Part shown: one piece after another, positions 51,798 through 53,921 of the stretch
Layout of the letters: each line of letters opens with the position of its first letter
Numbering within the stretch: the first letter of the stretch is position 1
Position numbers and translations under genes: made by a program
The notes under the pieces: model-generated
Database searches by the model: none
What the model saw: the letters and a program-made list of their open reading frames with translations, nothing else
Told to the model about the DNA's origin: nothing
Assembly: GCA_003524305.1 (NCBI GenBank)
Contig: DQHW01000029.1
Coordinates: forward strand, 92,997 to 146,917
Length of the DNA stretch: 53,921 bases
Origin: Anaerolineaceae bacterium
Lineage (GTDB): Bacteria; Chloroflexota; Anaerolineae; Anaerolineales; Anaerolineaceae
Reading direction: 5' to 3'

Positions 51798-51853
51798 ATG
51801 GAAAAGAAGAAAATCTTGTTATTATTGATGATCATGTCAAGTCTGTAGCGGCT
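51798..51853 (+). pseudogene. broken 5' end of a response regulator
   Basis: Right after the kinase gene, ATG 51798 begins MEKKKILLLL and stops early. Shifting the frame by one gives LVIIDDHVKSVAA and then a stop. Together these mimic the MEKxKILIVDDHxxVR start of NarL-type receivers. It looks like a frameshifted and truncated partner gene. Confidence 0.5.
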
Positions 51854-52175
51854 TAAGTTTATGTTTTTGTTTGCACTGTATGCTTTTATGGCGATAGGTT
51901 AAGCGGAAATGAGGATGTAACTATAAAACCAGCTAAAATGATGTGACCCGATAAAATCCCTTCGAATAAAGATTTGATTGGTGCCAATTAGACTGATAAA
52001 AAATGAAAGAAAATGATTAGGTATAACTTGGTGTGTACCAATAAAGGATATTCGACTGTAGAATTATTATTTACGCAAAAGAAAATTGAAATATATTTGG
52101 TATCATTTGCGCCAAGTCAGGTCAGAATATCTCCAAATCTGGAGCCTTAGTTATATTCTTGAAAGGAAATATATT
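51854..52175. other. intergenic region without recognisable gene
   Basis: AT-rich sequence follows the regulator remnant. I find no continuation of receiver or HTH similarity. The open frame entering the next gene from 52086 lacks family-like content until the ATG at 52176. Confidence 0.4.
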
Positions 52176-53423
52176 ATGGACGTTCCACCCATTTCTCATC
52201 CTGCCTGGAAAAATATTGTTTCGGGTAAAAATAGATATCAATTCAAATTTCTTGGTACCCAGTTCCTTATGAGATATTTATCTCTCAGGGTCGAAAAAGA
52301 CTCAACAGCGGATACAATCCAGAGTTCCGCCCAAGAATTGCATGATATTTTTGTTCGAAATGCTGACTTACCTTCTGTACAACGCGATTTGTTCCAAATA
52401 TTTGGAAAAGATACCATAAGTGGATATATGTACGATATTATCGAAGTCAAAGCTAAGATCACTCATGGCGAAAGATTATTGTTAGCAGGTGATGAGAGTC
52501 TTCTAAAACAATTACCGGCCGGAAATTGGATTGGAGGATCAATCCCATACTTTATGACTGACCACGGGGGTGTCTTTACGCGTCATAAAATTTATGTCAC
52601 CGAGTTGCCTCAGTCTGTTTCAAAGATTTCCATTAAAATCTATAATTTGCAAACTCTCAAAGATATTTATTTAGACATGCCCCCAAATGGTTTTAGCGTC
52701 ATTATCATGCCGTGTTCATCAAAAACTCATCTTGAATTTGCACTGCATGCTCCACAGTTTCAGGGCTTTGGGCAAAGACCTTTGATTGGTTGGATTTCAG
52801 GCGTTCATTTAGATGATTTAGGAAAGATCAATCCCAAAGTGGTTAATGGTCAAACTCAAGATATGCTGGAAGATGGGGCTATCGTCATGCATGCATCCTT
52901 GCCCTCCACACAACTCGCCGAGATCGACTATCTTAATATCTTTGAGCCTGGCAACGATGATACGATTACATTTCCAAAAGATGGTTTCCTGGTAAAAGAA
53001 GCATATATCAATGGGGTTAAAACCAATTTTGCAGATTATGTCACCCGTCTCAATCTAGACACAAGACTTCCTCTCGTCGCTGATTATTTTGGCGCCATGG
53101 TTAATGTTAGTTTTCAAATGGTGGATATGGAAAATCAAGAGGTTAAGTTTTATGCACCCGTTTTCGCGGGCGTATCTTATAAGCATGCCAAACCTTTTGA
53201 AAGTTATATTTCGCAATTTAATGCAAAATTGCCAGAACATTTAAACAAACAGCCGGTATTCTCCTGTAACTGCGTATTGAATTATGTATATTCAGAATTA
53301 GAAGGTAAAAAAACAGGAGCGATTACAGGTCCAACCACATTTGGTGAAGTGGTTTATCAACTCTTGAACCAAACGATGGCCTATTTAACCATCACGGATC
53401 TAACTTCCAAAAAACATACGTGA
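52176..53423 (+). CDS. conserved protein of unknown function, FIST-like C-terminus
   Basis: A 415-residue soluble protein that I cannot name with confidence; it may belong to the DUF6976 group. Blocks such as PAGNWIGGSIPYFMTDHGGV (about 145-165) and a C-terminal FSCNCVLNYVYSELEG...GAITGPTTFGEV resemble the FIST sensory domain, whose end carries a CNGR-like Cys block and a GxxxxGEI motif. The ATG at 52176 has AAAGGA upstream; 30 further codons upstream are open but unsupported. It stands alone downstream of a sensor kinase, so a signalling link is possible (inference). Confidence 0.7.
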   Translation: MDVPPISHPAWKNIVSGKNRYQFKFLGTQFLMRYLSLRVEKDSTADTIQSSAQELHDIFVRNADLPSVQRDLFQIFGKDTISGYMYDIIEVKAKITHGERLLLAGDESLLKQLPAGNWIGGSIPYFMTDHGGVFTRHKIYVTELPQSVSKISIKIYNLQTLKDIYLDMPPNGFSVIIMPCSSKTHLEFALHAPQFQGFGQRPLIGWISGVHLDDLGKINPKVVNGQTQDMLEDGAIVMHASLPSTQLAEIDYLNIFEPGNDDTITFPKDGFLVKEAYINGVKTNFADYVTRLNLDTRLPLVADYFGAMVNVSFQMVDMENQEVKFYAPVFAGVSYKHAKPFESYISQFNAKLPEHLNKQPVFSCNCVLNYVYSELEGKKTGAITGPTTFGEVVYQLLNQTMAYLTITDLTSKKHT

Positions 53424-53921
53424 ACCTCTGAATTCAATTAGCTGAATTACACACAACCATTATGAATGAATTGCCGTTAGGAATTTCAATTCAAGCAATC
53501 TCTTTAATTTACTCCAATTAAGTGCTTCATCAACAAAGACATACATTTTTTGCCCATTACTCTATGAAGGTATTCGACTCTCATAGTAGCGGGAAATGGA
53601 CAATGTCCCCCTTGTGGGGATTCAAACTACTGACCTCAGGGCTACGCCAGCACCCAGCGGTGTGATCAAAGATCCTGAATCCGTGCCACATCCCCTGGTT
53701 TTTCCGGGTTTGTGCGGTGGATCATGCAAACACGAGCACCTGCTTCTAGTTTGAGTGTAAGCCAAACCGACGAACGCTGGTTCTTGCTTGCCGCCATGCG
53801 CGCCTGTGGGGGGCTTGTGTTCTTGAAGTTGGGTCGTAGGCTTCCGTTGGTGACTGGCATTTCCCAGTTACAATACCGGCCATCCTTGCCTTTGTTTCGC
53901 TTTCACTCGTTCCACACCTGG
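53424..53921. other. terminal region with compositional change, no clear gene
   Basis: From about 53590 the sequence becomes visibly GC-richer than the rest of the window. A minus-strand open frame (53666-53860, 64 codons; GSLRPNFKNTSPP, CMIHRTNPEKPG) matches nothing I recognise and is preceded by an in-frame stop 60 bases upstream. A small hairpin TCCCC-CTTGT-GGGGA lies at 53606-53620. It may be the edge of an inserted element or gene debris. Confidence 0.35.

Noticed and set aside
53600..53720. tRNA-like stretch: on the minus strand TTTGAATCCCC resembles a T-loop
   Set aside because: The bases flanking the loop cannot form a 5 bp T-stem, and I could not build acceptor or anticodon stems.
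1..53921. CRISPR arrays, rRNA genes, intact insertion sequences or prophage genes
   Set aside because: No regularly spaced repeats, rRNA-like sequence, transposase or phage structural genes were recognised on either strand.

Overview
The window looks like chromosomal DNA of an anaerobic Chloroflexota bacterium, most plausibly Anaerolineae. This is inferred from gene content: a tungsten aldehyde oxidoreductase island, a fused branched-chain 2-oxoacid dehydrogenase E1, a type VII-like secretion locus with FHA, vWA and Ser/Thr kinase parts, and a PUFA-synthase-like megasynthase. The DNA looks AT-rich (not computed). No rRNA, confident tRNA, CRISPR array or intact insertion sequence was seen.

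Layout. (1) 1-676: 5' part of a molybdenum-hydroxylase FAD subunit running off the left edge. (2) 1261-14491, all minus strand: a WXG100/type VII-like secretion locus. In transcription order it encodes a vWA-FHA membrane protein, a WXG100 protein with a Ser/Gly-rich tail, four small WXG100-like proteins, a zinc-ribbon pseudokinase with a C-terminal membrane helix, a three-ATPase EssC/EccC motor, a ubiquitin-like-FHA-FHA protein and an apparently active Ser/Thr kinase. A PP2C-like remnant lies just upstream. (3) 15209-20765, plus strand: E1(alpha-beta fused)-E2-DUF488-E3. (4) 21186-31954: a 2779-residue KS-ACP-AT-KS-ACP-ACP-KR-DH megasynthase, an Sfp-type phosphopantetheinyl transferase and a convergent PfaD enoyl reductase, together a compact PUFA/secondary-lipid synthase. 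All three carrier domains have Thr where Ser is expected. (5) 32275-50117: a tungsten/molybdenum island. It contains an AOR operon (MoaD-like, AOR, unknown protein, MoaD, radical SAM maturase, ThiF/MoeB-like), a TupABC tungstate transporter followed by a NarL-type two-component pair, a Mop protein, a second binding-protein/permease pair without its own ATPase, a lipoprotein with three sulfite-oxidase-like repeats, moaD-moaA-moaC-moaE, and a GntR-type regulator with a molybdate-binding-like domain. (6) 50541-53921: a second sensor kinase with a decayed response-regulator start behind it, a FIST-like unknown protein, and a compositionally different tail.

How it fits together: tungstate uptake, pterin synthesis and AOR maturation form one functional unit. 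tupA and the sulfite-oxidase-like lipoprotein share a duplicated module of sigma-70-like promoter, TGTAC-CT-GTACA operator, leader and signal-peptide coding sequence, which suggests co-regulation. The GntR/PBP protein encoded nearby is the obvious candidate repressor. The two most novel systems are the type VII-like locus and the Thr-carrier lipid megasynthase.
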